Below, in pieces: positions 1 to 9,853 of a stretch of DNA of 64,000 nt (the stretch's first letter is position 1; each line of letters starts with the position of its first letter). Origin of the DNA: Argyresthia goedartella. Taxonomy: Eukaryota > Arthropoda > Insecta > Lepidoptera > Argyresthiidae. The position numbers and the translations under genes were made by a program. The DNA lies in the NCBI GenBank assembly GCA_949825045.1, contig OX463818.1, positions 33,744,906 through 33,808,905 of the forward strand. The letters are read 5' to 3'. The notes beneath the pieces are model-generated. The model was not told where the DNA came from, searched no databases, and was given only the letters and a program-made list of their open reading frames with translations.

Positions 1-269
1 GTACGGTATATTTTTAAATAACTTTATCAATAAGTATTTCAAAATGATGAAAATATATTTGGGATCCTCGCAACAAGCCCTTTCATTTGACATGTCACAC
101 GATACAGATTGAAAACTTTTGTTTAAATTATCTAATTAGCCTCCCAATTTATGTCACCCCTATTTAAACCACACATAAGGTCGGGAAATTGTATTTTTGG
201 CGTTTTTCTTAATTTTTTATGTTTTTTTTCCAAAATTATAAAAATATTTATTTGAAATCATCACGACAA

Positions 270-537
270 CCCCCATTCATTTGCAAGTGGTCAGCGAAGC
301 GAATCCCCCTTTATCATTCGTGTTAGGTTGACGTGTAAGAGTAAAAGAAACATACATTTTTACCCTGTCGGTCCCGATAAAAAAAAACGCTTAAGTATGA
401 GTCGAACTCGCGCACGAAGGGTTCCGTACCACCGTACAAAGGTGGGGATGGTGTGGAGGGAATAGTTTGGATTTTACGATATTTTACAAACTCACGCGTT
501 TGTTTAAAAACTAACGGTTTTGCAATTCTACGGTGAC
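270..537 (+). repeat. Partial MITE, GTCACCG-ended family (copy 1)
   Basis: The right end reads CTACGGTGAC followed by ATAT, as in the copies ending at 34008, 43329 and 45804. The interior shares the stretch around 'gttaggttgacgtgtaag' with them. The left terminus is missing. A patch at about 390-465 (the 'agggttccgtacc' type repeat) is foreign to the other copies. No coding potential is seen. Non-autonomous DNA transposon relic, by comparison within this window only. Confidence 0.6.
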
Positions 538-665
538 ATATGTTAATATAGATAATTGAACTAATTTCAGCTTATTCGGTCCAGAAATGGGTTCTTTAAT
601 AAACTTTTACATACGGGAGGACGGATACACGAGTGATCCTATAATGGTTCCGTTTTTCCTTTTTA

Positions 666-1162
666 AGGTTGTAACGTACTACCTCTTTGACCATATTGGC
701 TACTGGCGGATTAGCCAGATAAAAAGTACAATTATAGAAATTCGGAAATTCGGGTCTGGAATCTCGTCTGGCAGCTGATTGTTTTTTTTGACGCAGACAT
801 TGTTTGAGCTCTGAAACGTGAGGTTGTATCTTCTTCATCAAAAATTTTATAATCGCCGCAACTAAAGGCGTGACTTAAAAATTATTGATGAACAAAAATT
901 TAAAAAAAAAAAAAAAAAATTAAAAAAGATTTTTTTTTATTTATTTTTTATAACCGCCGCAACTAAAGGCGTGATTTAAAAATTATTGATGAAGAAGATA
1001 CAACCTCACGTTTCAGAGCTCAAACAATGTCTGCGTCAAAAAAAACAATCAGCTGCCAGACGAGATTCCAGACCCGAATTTCCGAATTTCTATAATTGTA
1101 CTTGTTATCTGGCTAACCAGCCAGTAGCCAATATGGTCAAAGAGGTAGTACGTTACAAGGTT
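666..1162. repeat. Inverted duplication with ~176-bp arms
   Basis: Positions 666-841 and 986-1161 are reverse complements with only a few mismatches, so the same open frame (begins MMKKIQPHVSELKQC) can be read outward on both strands from a 144-bp spacer. The spacer holds two direct copies of a ~50-bp block (near 845-895 and 945-990, 'cgccgcaactaaaggcgtga') and A/T runs. The arm frame is Lys/Arg/Gln-rich and unrecognised. The transcript would fold into a long hairpin. Confidence 0.85.
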
Positions 1163-1245
1163 CGGAACCCTAAAAATGCAACCCATTTTTTTTTTTCAAC
1201 TCGTGTGGTTCATTGTTTATTGTTATTACGGTAAAATAAATACAC

Positions 1246-1570
1246 ACATATGTAAATGCCAACTCTACATATCACGGTTCATGATATACCCGTTGAGAGA
1301 CTGACAGATAGACAGACGAACTTCACAGATTAGTAATAGGGTTAGTAATGGTACGCATCCTAAACACATGTAGCACGTTCAAATTAGATTTTTGAACATT
1401 CGTATTTAGGTATTATGATACAAAAATGCACGTGATTGACCAAGCGAGCGCAGCGTCCACTTTCAAGACTGGCCAAAAATGCGTTTGTCCGTCTGTCTGT
1501 CTGTTCTCGCCTACAGGTCGCATTTTTAAAGCAATTCTCGTGAAAATTTGTGAGCAGGGTCGATAATTAT
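1246..1570. repeat. Unclassified insect interspersed repeat
   Basis: This stretch carries the GACAGACAGAC/GTCTGTCTGTC microsatellite patches and 'atatcacggttcatgatat' seen in related form near 38440-38520, 51780 and 59275. No gene is visible. Class undetermined. Confidence 0.4.
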
Positions 1571-1752
1571 ATTGTTTTTTTTTGTCGAGTCAGTTTTTTT
1601 TTTTAAATGGCGGACTTATTTTATTACAAAGTTATTGGTGCGGCTACTTTCATACTCAATGTACGTAGGTGCATTGATATGTTTATATGTGGGATTAAAA
1701 TAAATTGCAGTCGGGTTATTTATTTATAATAATTCCAGTTGCTCATGCTATT

Positions 1753-2292
1753 AAATTCAAAATTCAAAATTCAAAAAGAGTTTATTTCCATAAGAAACAC
1801 GTAGGTTACACTTGGAGAATGTCAAATCTTAAAGTAACACATACATAAGATATAGGGAAATATAAAACTCAATTTGAATTCCGTCACCTCAATGTTTAAG
1901 ATGCTGGAGGCAAAGAGGCGACTAGAAACCTCCAGCTTTATACGTTAATTTTTACAGAATTGGAGCAAACACCTTCCCAAACTTTCTTGTCTTCTACATT
2001 ATCTGATATTTTGTAGTAAGCCTTTTTACATAAGTGATTTTTAACAACATTTTTAAATTTATTTACAGACAATTCTTGTAACTCAGTTGGGATTTTGTTG
2101 TAAAAGCGAATACATTGCCCTTTAAAAGATACATTAACCTTATGGAGCCTAGTAGTAGGTATAGCTAGTATATTCCTATTTCTAGTGTTGACATTGTGCC
2201 TGTCGCTATTCTTAGGAAATTTATCAATATTTTCGTGGACGTTCATTAGGTTTTTATAAATATACTGACACGGCACTGTCATAATGTTAATT
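1753..2292 (-). mobile_element. 5'-truncated CR1/Daphne-like LINE, 3' end
   Basis: Minus-strand fragment whose 3' end is a 7-bp tandem repeat (AAATTCA three times on the plus strand, 1753-1773) followed by a 3' UTR and a short reverse-transcriptase tail frame (1938-2282). The tail matches the C-terminus of the large LINE at 9854-15158, including the FKGQCI.(Y/F)YNKIP motif. 5' truncation is usual for target-primed reverse transcription. Confidence 0.75.
1938..2282 (-). pseudogene. LINE ORF2 C-terminal tail (fragment)
   Basis: The 114-residue frame corresponds to the last part of a LINE ORF2 downstream of the reverse transcriptase. It shares N-V-N-T-R-N-R, VSFKGQCIRFYNKIP and the KNHLCKKAYY tail with the homologous ends at 10189-10674 and about 39860-39957. 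Catalytic domains are absent, so this is a dead fragment. The frame runs into a short tandem duplication at its 5' side. Confidence 0.7.
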
Positions 2293-2331
2293 TAATTGTT
2301 ATATACTGACACGGCACTGTCATAATGTTAA
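2262..2331. repeat. Tandem duplication of ~31 bp
   Basis: The stretch 'tatactgacacggcactgtc' plus 'ataatgttaa' occurs at about 2262-2291 and again about 39 bp downstream (2301-2330). It marks the truncated 5' edge of the LINE fragment on the minus strand. Confidence 0.75.
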
Positions 2332-2370
2332 ATTCAAGGGGTCGGGGGTGTGACGGGGGGAATGGAGGGA

Positions 2371-2392
2371 GAAAAAAAGGGGGGGGGGGGGG
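2371..2392. repeat. A7-G14 homopolymer tract
   Basis: A run of seven A is followed directly by fourteen G (2379-2392). It may be a real purine tract or an assembly-prone homopolymer. The surrounding 2332-2785 has no recognisable gene. Confidence 0.7.
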
Positions 2393-2785
2393 AAGAGAGT
2401 TTTCTGTAGCAAACTAATTCGTTGCAGCGGATTTCAGTTTAAATTTTATTTCGGAAAATGTTTACCTAATCAGACTACGCAGTTCTCTCCGCCTTCACGA
2501 GACCAACCCGTAGCCAGATGTGACCTCCTAGGTAGGACAAAGAACGCGAGTAATTTACTCTAGCTTTGACTTTGAGCGGGGATTGGCACGAAATTAACTT
2601 GAGCGTTCCCGGATCCGGTAGGATGGTGATTTGATTACAAATAAAGGTGATACGAAAAACTATATATAAAAGGAATATGAATGTAAGCGAAAGTGACAGC
2701 GCTAATAACTTCCACTTAAGAAAGAAAAGAGAGCGCAAACAATTCGCTCGACTCAACCTAAATTGACGCATCGCCAAAAAACATA

Positions 2786-3115
2786 AAAAAATAAATGAAA
2801 AATAAACAACACTATTTGGTAAAAAAATATATTCAAGGAGAGTTTACGAATACATACCATCCAAATTTTGAATGCAATTTCGCAATGAAATTAGTTAAGA
2901 TTTCAGAATTACAGGAAAAAATAAAACAATTTAGTGTTATTTTCATAATTAAATTATTTCGAGAAAAATTCATTCAGTCGCGGTTTCCTTCAGTGCGAAT
3001 CTTTATCAAATGCTCAATAAAAGTAAACCCAAAAATCAAATCTCTATGACTTGATGACCTTATAGTGGAGTAAATGGATTCGAAAAAAAAAACTTTTTTT
3101 TCGTATCACCTTAAG
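2786..3115 (+). repeat. Unclassified repeat, pair of 40690-41010
   Basis: Homologous, in opposite orientation, to 40690-41010. Both copies can be read as a short frame containing MKLV(K/R)ISELQEKIKQF, and both have 'gaatccatttactcca' or its complement at one end. Divergence is well above 10 percent by eye. No enzyme motif is seen. Could be an old DNA-transposon or LINE UTR relic. Confidence 0.6.
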
Positions 3116-3148
3116 TATCAGAATCTGTGAAGTTTCACTCTAAGTAAA

Positions 3149-3435
3149 AGCGCTCCGTGGTCTAGACCAGGATAGAATCGATCATAAAACCACAGAGATG
3201 CTGGTTCGAATGCGGTGCCGACCATGTACCAATGAGATAAGTTATTTATCTGAAGTGGGTGTTTCAATCGCTGACGGAAAACATGGTGAGGAAACTGTCA
3301 TATATCCATAGCTGCGAGGAACTAGCCCCTGTCACGCAAAAATGGGGTCATGGCTAAACGTGGGCACAATTGTGCCTCCGCCACCCTGCATGGGAAAAAG
3401 GCGTGATCTGACGTGCTATGTTGTTGTTGTTTGTT
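3149..3435 (+). mobile_element. tRNA-derived SINE
   Basis: The head has a box-A-like 'gtggtctaga' and a box-B-like GGTTCGAATGC (3203-3213), the split pol III promoter of a tRNA gene. A ~200-bp unrelated body follows and ends in TGTTGTTGTTG. There is no cloverleaf of a functional tRNA. Distinct from the SINE family at 29029, 44349 and 53250. Confidence 0.65.
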
Positions 3436-3529
3436 TAGTTGCGTAAACATAAATAATGTGCAATCAAAACTGAGAACTAGTCTGTTACCGCCGATGAAAT
3501 AAACATAAACATAAATATTTACATCCAGG

Positions 3530-3635
3530 CACTAACATTGCTTCTGGCCCCACAATATACCGCGGATACCCTGTGTCGTGGGAACCAGGAACAGCGACGT
3601 CACACACATAGAAACATCCAAGAACTGGGGATTTT
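3530..3635 (-). mobile_element. SINE body fragment
   Basis: In reverse complement it contains 'ggttcccacgacacagggta', matching the body of the plus-strand SINE at 54618-54800 ('ggttcccacgatacagggta'), including the preceding 'catcgctg..' region. The tRNA head is missing. Confidence 0.55.
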
Positions 3636-3639
3636 TTTG

Positions 3640-4005
3640 TTGCTGAAATATCGCGTCTATACGATCCTCATTGATAGATGATTGCTTCCTATAGAATCCG
3701 TCTTAACTTATTTATCCAAAAACTGTGGATTGCTGGATTAGATTCGGAGGAGGAGCTACCGCAGGATAACCTGAAAGAATGGGAATATTATCGCAATGGG
3801 TTGTCAAAACTCATCGATCTCAGGGTTCCAAGATGGCGCAACTGAAAGGATTGCACCGTTATTGAGATGCGTCAAATATTGCTTACGCGGCAGTGGTTTA
3901 TCTTCACGTCATCGATTCCTCTGGGGAAGTCCATTCTCATCTGGAAACAGCGAAGACGTAAAAGTGGCTTTCGTTTGAAATCTGTCTGGGTTGATTTGTC
4001 AGTCC
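3640..4005. other. Stretch without recognised feature
   Basis: Only short frames without motifs are seen here. It may be the decayed 3' part or flank of the neighbouring jockey-like LINE. Confidence 0.4.
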
Positions 4006-4274
4006 TTAAAAAATTAAGTTTATAGGTACTCTGACTTTGATGAATCTCTTAATATTAATCTCGGGAATGGACAGGAGTGGCCAGTGTAGACCATCTAACG
4101 CGCTTGGCGGAGAACAGGGAGGAGTGTAGAGAGCTGACCGCCTCCTTAGCAACCTCCAGTATGTAGAACGGATCTTCTTCTCAAGTACCACTTGAGAAGA
4201 ACGGCGCGGGGAGTCAGGGTCAGATCAACGGATCTCTTCCTGAAGGATCGCCTCTGTCCACTCCGGTGGACAGG

Positions 4275-4634
4275 TCATCTGATAGTGATCGCAGGATAGG
4301 CAAACAGGTCGCGTGGCAGGCGGCGGCAGTCAGGTGGGCGCGCCTGGTACGGCTCTATTTCGGGAATGTGCAGGTAGTGCTTCCGCACGCGCGACTGTGC
4401 CCTTCGCCAGCCTCTGGACCACCGACGCACCGACGATGGTACGCAGAGAGAGGTTCTCTTGGGCTCGGAGTGTCCGTTTGTTCGTCTCCGAGCACATATA
4501 CATTCCGGGCATATAACGCCGGGGCAGGTGGAGGCTGGAGTCGAGCAGTGGACGCAGCTTGTGCGTGCCACCTTGACCTGGCTGACAACGCTGTCGACAT
4601 GTTGCTTCATGGTGAGCCGGTGATCGATGGTCAC
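4275..4634 (-). pseudogene. LINE ORF2 segment after the RT (jockey-like)
   Basis: The 119-residue frame begins with TIDHRLTMKQHVDSVVSQV, the segment that follows the RT thumb in jockey-type ORF2 ('L-G-V-x-I-D-x-x-L-x-W-x-x-H'). Downstream the similarity jumps between frames (for example MPGMYMCSETNKRTLRAQENL in another minus frame at 4330-4512), so the region has frameshifts. A 178-residue plus-strand frame over the same bases is a shadow. Confidence 0.6.
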
Positions 4635-4779
4635 TTCCAGATGTCCATCATAAAGCTACTCACGACAGGGGGGATAGCAAATAAATTATTAAGGCTTACC
4701 AACACCAAGAGTCAGGAATTTCCAGACCTGTGCTGGAGTATAGCTCTTAATACGCTAGTAGATATGACGACGTTTGGCA

Positions 4780-5145
4780 TCACGACTTACGGAGGCGTTT
4801 GAAAATTAAAATATTCTCGTCAGTCGGATCCACGTTATATCTACTCTTGGCACGGTTTCCCTTGGCCATCAGACCCTTGATGGTATCAGTAAGCAACGGC
4901 GAAGGTAGGTGCTTAAGCTTATCCTCTTGCGGAGCGTGTTTATTAAACAATCTCAGGACAAAATAGTTAAAATTCCCGGCTTTGTATTCACCGGCCTCGC
5001 TACCAACGACAGGGGACCAGTCAACAGAGGCGACGTCTGATTTAACCTCTAGAATACCACCGGCGTTAGCTAATGCCAGTTTTCCGTTATAGGTTTTAAA
5101 TTTTATTACCATGGCATGAGGTTCAAAAATCGCGACCCGACCCAA
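4780..5145 (-). pseudogene. LINE endonuclease-RT linker (jockey-like)
   Basis: This 121-residue frame contains the stretch between endonuclease and reverse transcriptase of jockey-group ORF2: FNYFVLRLFNKHAPQ, a Pro-rich LLTDTIKGLM segment, and RYNVDPTDEN..FKRLRKS. The frame ends where the RT should begin, which shows that the RT core was lost by deletion. Confidence 0.65.
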
Positions 5146-5149
5146 CTAC

Positions 5150-5753
5150 CCTCGGTTATTGAAGGTTAAGGGAGTTAATATCCATGCCCTTGAAGCTACG
5201 TATGTCAAGGAATTTAGCTGCGCGCTTGGGAGGACTTAACTTAAATCAAATCGTGATAAGAGAAGGGGGCGTTAAGTTGGCCATGCACAGCAACCTTGGG
5301 TATGTTAGAAGTAATTATCAGATCTAGAGGAGAGGGGGCGCAGTGTGGTTGGAAGTGGGTGGCACCCAGGGGAAGGATGTTTACGTTTAAAGAACTTACA
5401 AGAGATTTTAGCTTTAGCTTTGAGCGACCATTATTTTTGAGAAGCCAAGTGTTAAAGTCGCCGAGAATTAGGGTGTTGCTATAAAGAGGAATCAGGTCAT
5501 TGAGGAGGGTTTAAAATGAGTTAAAATCGTCAATGCAAAGAGAGGGGCTATAATAGACACCCAGGAGGACTTTATTGTGACGCAAGCAAATCTCCAAGAA
5601 CAGGTGTTCAGCGGTACCAGAGTACAGGCTTGGCGACTGGCTGATGACTTTCCATGGAATGTCGGCACTTGCCCGTCCTATCATTCCGATAGATCCAACC
5701 CTGGCACTGCATGCATAGCAGAAGGAAGTGATGGTTTAAGAAAATATTCCGAA
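5150..5753 (-). pseudogene. LINE apurinic-like endonuclease, partial (jockey-like)
   Basis: Reading the minus strand across frames gives, in order, SEYFLKPSLPSAMHAVPG near 5753, a Y-Y-S-P motif, LILGDFNTWLL (the GDFN metal-binding motif of APE-type endonucleases) and an SYHDLI motif corresponding to the SDH block. Stops and frameshifts interrupt it. The N-terminal edge is the BEL insertion site, across which the frame continues into 9403. Confidence 0.65.
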
Positions 5754-5758
5754 ACAAG
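5754..5758. repeat. Target-site duplication ACAAG (left)
   Basis: ACAAG directly precedes the BEL/Pao 5' terminus TGTTTAAT (5759) and recurs at 9398-9402 after the 3' LTR. Five base pairs is the usual BEL/Pao duplication length. Confidence 0.85.
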
Positions 5759-5777
5759 TGTTTAATATTTATGCTTC

Positions 5778-6396
5778 CCTTCGGATGGTCACCAGGGCCG
5801 GACTCAGGTTGGTCGGCCACAGGGCCCAACCAGGCCCGGACCCAGTCCCCCTCCGGGAAAGGGGAGTCACCAACGGGGTGACTGGGGTACCCGCGGACGG
5901 GACCCCCCCCCCCCGAGGGGAAAGGGGCATCGCGGGGGGTAACATGCGGGTTAGCCGGGGTTCGGTCGCCGCTGTCCACGGTCAGCGAGGACTTCGGGCC
6001 GCTGGCTCACCGCGTGTTACGGGCGGGTGTCAGATGGCACCTATGAGTAGCGCGAAGTCCACCACCTTCTGCGCCACCCTGCCCGTCGCTCTGGGAGGCG
6101 AACAGTCGGATGTCGCCCCCATTCCTAGAGCGCCCCAGGTCGGATCCGCTCTCCCCCATTCATCCACGGTGAGCACCGGGCACACCGTACACCGTCCGGT
6201 ATGGTCGGATACCGGGACAGCGAGGGGCCTATTATACGGGTTGGGACCCCTTGATGCACATAAGGTCTGATATGCCGGTTGCATATCAGCAGCCGAGTTA
6301 CGCCGAGGCCGACGGAGGTCTCAGCGGGTTCGGATCCCGCGGAGGTTCCCGCTAGGGACACGCCGCCCACTTACAGGGTGCCGCCACTCCACAGAC
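5778..6396 (+). other. GC-rich remnant of BEL internal region
   Basis: This stretch has markedly higher GC than its surroundings and includes a run of ten C (5907-5916). A 170-residue frame (5758-6270) crosses it but has no gag motif and starts inside the LTR stub. It most likely represents gag or leader sequence of the BEL element in a broken frame. Confidence 0.4.
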
Positions 6397-7156
6397 GGTC
6401 ATGCTCCCCACCGCCTCTGTGACAGCGTGGAGTTCGGACGGCAAATCATGTGTGGAACGAGCATTATTGGACTCGGGGGCCCAGGGGTGCTTAGTCTCGT
6501 GCAACCTTGTAAGACGGTAGGTCATTTCGGTAAGGGAGTATCCACATTCCATTCGGGGAATTGGGAACACGGAAGTCGGTTCCGTTAAGGGAGTATGTCG
6601 GATTACTCTCTCGTCACGGGTGGATTCATCGGTGAATCTGACGGTCACGGCATTAGTCATGCCTAATGTGATGGGCTCACACCCTCACGTACGGTTGTCG
6701 CCCTCGGTGCGACAGTTGGTCGCTGGGTTGTCACTGGCTGACCCGGAGTTTGATATTCCGGGCCCAGTAGACATTTTATTGGGTGTTGATGCCTTGGGAT
6801 ACCTGTTAGTGCCAGGTGTCCACGTGTTGCAGGCGACTGGTCTGGTTTCGGTCAACACCAGACTGGGCCATGCGGTAATGGGTCCGGTCATGCCGGCTGC
6901 CTCACGCCTAGCGACTAGTAGTCCCTTATTCGGTTCTGTACTCTCGGAGGTGATACAGAAGTTTTGGGAGGTGGAGGAACCACCTACGGTCCGCCGGTTG
7001 GACCCGGTTGAAGAAGAGTGTGAACAGTTTTATCGGAACAATACTGGTCGCCTTCGGTCAGGTCGATTTCTCACACGTCTTCCATTCCGGAGTGATCGCC
7101 CACCGCTGGGCAGTTCACTCCATGCAGCCGAGACGCGGCTTCTGTCGATGGAATGA
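6397..7156 (+). pseudogene. pol: BEL/Pao protease and linker, broken
   Basis: A segment at about 6397-6525 reads VMLPTASV, then ALLDSGAQGCLVS, the aspartic protease active site (D-S-G) typical of BEL/Pao pol. Stops follow, then the frame 6620-7156 carries IPGPVDILLGVDALGYLL, the protease C-terminal signature, and the acidic stretch before the RT (FWEVEEPP..., EEECEQFYRN). The frame changes between the two parts and again before the RT. Confidence 0.7.
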
Positions 7157-7159
7157 CGC

Positions 7160-8100
7160 ATGAAGCGTGACGGGATTTTCCGGCAGAAGTACGTCGACTT
7201 CATGCGGGAATACGAGTCGCTCGGCCACATGTCGGTTTCGGGTATCGACGGGAAGCGTGAAAACCACTGCTTCCTGCCTCATCACGCGGTCTTGAGGACC
7301 CCGGAGGGCAAAATACGGGTAGTGTTCGATGGATCGGCATCAACATCTAACGGCATGAACCTGAACCAGTGTTTGCATTCAGGGCCGAAGTTGAACCATG
7401 ACATCGCGGATGTTATCACACGGTTCCGTCGACACAATGTTGTGTTTGTAGCTGACATCCGGATGATGTTTAGGCAGACGGTCATTCACCCTGACGATAG
7501 ACGGTATCAGCTGATACTGTGGCGAGAGAGCCCAGATCAGCCCATCAAGGTGTACGAGCTCAACACCAACACGTACGGGCTACGGTCTAGTCCTTATTTG
7601 GCGATTCGCACTCTGCGGGAGTTAGCGGATCGAGAACGGTTAAATTTCCCTAGAGGAGCAGCGATCCTGGAGCAGGATCTCTACGTGGACGATATCTGTA
7701 CCGGTGCAGATTCCGTAGAGGAAGCGCTCGCTCGACGGGACGAGCTAGTTGAGCTCTTACGGGGTGGAGGTTACGAGCTCCGGAAATGGATGTCGAACTC
7801 TCCAGAGTTACTGTCTGGTCTCCCGGATGACTACCAGCAGGATCCCCACATTTTCGAAAATCTGGAAAATCCGAATATGTTGTCGGTATTAGGCGTCCAG
7901 TACCAGCCGGTGTTTTCGTATCGGCATGTCGGATGCCACGCCTTGATGGCGTTTCTCCGGCGCGAGTTCTGGATTCTATCGGGAAGACGCTTAGTGCGTA
8001 GCGTCGTATTTCGGTGCCTGCCTTGTTATCGGGCCAAGGCGGCTAAGATGCAGCCCCAGATGGGCGATTTGCCCTCGGTTAGGGTTAACGAAATCCGGCC
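7160..8100 (+). pseudogene. pol: BEL/Pao reverse transcriptase with internal deletion
   Basis: The frame 7160-8218 contains BEL/Pao RT motifs: FLPHHAVLR, KIRVVFDGSA, LNQCLHSGP, FVADIRMMFRQ, LRSSPYLAIRTL and the catalytic-centre box YVDDICTGADS. After LSVLGVQYQP the sequence jumps directly to HVGC...FWILSGRRLVRSVVFRCLPC, the zinc-binding start of integrase. The connection domain and RNase H are therefore absent, and a second jump follows VNEIRPF. It could not act alone. Confidence 0.85.
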
Positions 8101-8842
8101 CTTTGGATCGGTTCGTCTTACGAAGGGGCCTCCCGACATTAATCCGTTCGGACAACGGCACAAATTTTGTCGGAGCCAGGCGATATCTGCAGGAGGTCAC
8201 TCAATTCCTGAACGGTAACCAGGATGCTATCGGTACGGCTTGCTCCCGACAAGGGATTGAATGGGGTTTCAGTCCGCCGGGATGTCCTCATTAGGAAGAA
8301 TTTTTGAGGCTGCGGTTAAATCGGCTAAGTCGCAACTGACGAGGATCATCGGTGAGACATCTCTACGCTTTGAAGAGCTTGCGACGCTGTTCTGTAAAAT
8401 TGAAATGACAATGAACTCGCGTCCGTTGTGCCTGCTCAGTTTGGATCCAAATGATTTGGAAGCGTTGACGCCGGGTCACTTCCTGATAGGTCAGCCCCTT
8501 AATGCCCTGCCAGAATACCCATTCGGTGATGTTAAGTTAAGTCGGTTAACTAGGTGGCAGATGTTGCAGCAGATGGCTCAAGATTTTTGGAAACGGCGGT
8601 CCCTTGAGTACTTGCACATCTTGCAGCAGCGCCTTAAGTGGACTGACCGGACGAGCCCCCCTCATGTTGGTGATTTGGTGCTGATTAAGGATGCGAACCT
8701 GCCATCATTGAGATGGAGACAAGGACGGATCGTCAACTTGTACACGGGTCGGGATGGCACGCCTCGATCAGCAGAAGTCAAGGTGGGGGACTCGGTCCTC
8801 AAGAGAGCGGTCGCAACACTTTCTCGCCTTCCTATTGATTAG
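8101..8842 (+). pseudogene. pol: BEL/Pao integrase C-terminal half, frameshifted
   Basis: Read over two frames (8103-8294 and 8261-8842). The first has RSDNGTNFVGA, which carries the second acidic residue of the DDE core, and GIEWGFSPPGCPH; the second resumes with GRIFEAAVKSAK and continues through TLFCKIEMTMNSRPL, TPGHFLIGQPL, RWQMLQQMAQDFW and the C-terminal VGDLVLIKDANLP..W..GRI typical of BEL/Pao. The first catalytic Asp region is deleted. Confidence 0.8.
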
Positions 8843-8873
8843 GGACAGGTTCGGGCCTGTCCGGGCGGGTGAC

Positions 8874-9397
8874 TGTTTAATATTTATGCTTCGGAACGCA
8901 CCTCGGTTTTTGTTGCGCGGATCGACCGCGAGTGATCGGGACATCACTAGCTAGCTGTCACTTGCATAGAAAAAAAATGACAAGCTAGTTGTCACTTTGC
9001 ATATGGTAAAATTGTCGGCGTCAGGCATCGGGGCCTTGGCGGAATGTTAATTATAATAATCTTGGAATAATCGACAAGAAATAAGTAGATTTCACGTCAT
9101 CGTAGTGAGTGATTCGTGCTGTGAAAGATTGAAGTTATTCGGTGATCAATTCGTCGCGCTCGGATAGCGACCATTGTAGTCGGCAGCATTAAAACGGCAC
9201 TAGCAGCGGGCTACGACACGAGTAAGATTCGACTCCCAACACCACCCACCCTTGTGTTCCTCATCCCTTACTCCTGCCTCGAATTGAGCTTTCGAATGCC
9301 GGTCGACGGCGTCAAGGTCAGTACTACTTTGTGACATTCCACTGAAAAACAACCCTACCAAGATTCCACCCATTTCGGTGGAGGCGTGGATTTAACA
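8874..9397 (+). repeat. BEL/Pao 3' LTR
   Basis: The LTR begins TGTTTAATATTTATGCTTC (identical to the 19-bp stub at 5759) and ends ...GATTTAACA, followed by the ACAAG duplication. Length 524 bp. An internal imperfect repeat 'gctagctgtcac'/'gctagttgtcac' lies at 8952-8993. The purine-rich 'gggcgggtgac' just upstream is the likely polypurine tract. Confidence 0.8.
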
Positions 9398-9402
9398 ACA
9401 AG
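9398..9402. repeat. Target-site duplication ACAAG (right)
   Basis: Second copy of ACAAG. The host LINE frame resumes on the other side of the element, which fixes the boundary. Confidence 0.85.
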
Positions 9403-9475
9403 AATACCATGTATGTTCGGATCGCTAAAAGTTACAAGGAGTTCAGCATAGCATAGCTGATGTGAATGCTTTGTC
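9403..9475 (-). pseudogene. Jockey-like LINE ORF2, N-terminal piece beyond BEL
   Basis: On the minus strand the codons ...LVTFSDPNIHGIL run into the insertion site and, with one ACAAG copy counted, continue as VSEYFLKPSLP at 5753. This is the first conserved block of an APE-type endonuclease ('SETWLKP'). Confidence 0.65.
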
Positions 9476-9559
9476 TACCATTTTACATAATAGTAATTAT
9501 TTATATAAATGTGTTACATGTAAATACAAATACATACGACGCATAAGAAAAGAATACTA

Positions 9560-9800
9560 TTAAAGGTCAAAAATGAGTTTTATGTTTCACAAAATATTCT
9601 CCCTTTGCGTAAATGTATTTTTTCATACGATAAAACCAATTTTGAAAACATTTGTGCCAGTCCTCCGTGGTGACCTGTTTCTCATACTCTTCGACAACCT
9701 CTTCTGGCGATGAAAATGGTTGACCACGTGATGGGCTTAATTTTTGGGAACAGAAAAGTGTCACAAGGTGCCAGGTCAGGACTGTAAGCAGGATGGTTAA
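9560..9800 (-). pseudogene. Mariner transposase C-terminal relic
   Basis: Minus strand. It reads HPAYSPDLAPCDTF near 9797, which contains the third catalytic Asp of the mariner D,D34D triad, then after a frameshift SRGQPFSSPEEVVEEYEK and DWHKCFQNWFYRMKKYI..KGEYF, the canonical mariner C-terminus. N-terminal DNA-binding and the first two catalytic blocks are absent. No terminal repeats are recognised. Confidence 0.85.
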
Positions 9801-9853
9801 AAATCTACGTTTACACCTTCAAAAATTCTTTTGTCAGTCTGGCCGTGTGGGAA

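Larger units (their letters stand above)
4010..5753 (-). mobile_element. Decayed jockey-type LINE, ORF2 relic (main part)
   Basis: Minus-strand remains of a jockey-like ORF2 in several frames. From 5' to 3': an endonuclease segment (about 5150-5753) with a GDFN motif, the linker before the reverse transcriptase (4780-5145, with RLFNKHAPQ and PTDEN..FKRLR), and the post-RT segment (4275-4634, TIDHRLTMKQHVD). The RT core itself is deleted. The element is split by the BEL/Pao insertion; its endonuclease N-terminus resumes at 9403. Confidence 0.75.
5759..9397 (+). mobile_element. BEL/Pao LTR retrotransposon, deletion derivative
   Basis: The element starts TGTT and ends AACA, flanked by ACAAG, and lies in a jockey-like LINE. 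Only the first 19 bp of the 5' LTR remain (5759-5777, identical to 8874-8892). After that the sequence jumps into GC-rich internal DNA, so the rest of the 5' LTR and probably most of gag were removed. Pol is oriented plus and shows protease, reverse transcriptase and integrase pieces; the RNase H and part of integrase are missing. Confidence 0.85.

Noticed and set aside
4266..4802. 178-codon plus-strand frame
   Set aside because: Lies antisense over a recognisable jockey-like ORF2 segment; composition is that of a shadow frame.
5758..6270. 170-codon plus-strand frame as a gene
   Set aside because: Begins in the BEL LTR stub and runs through GC-rich debris with a C10 run; no motif.
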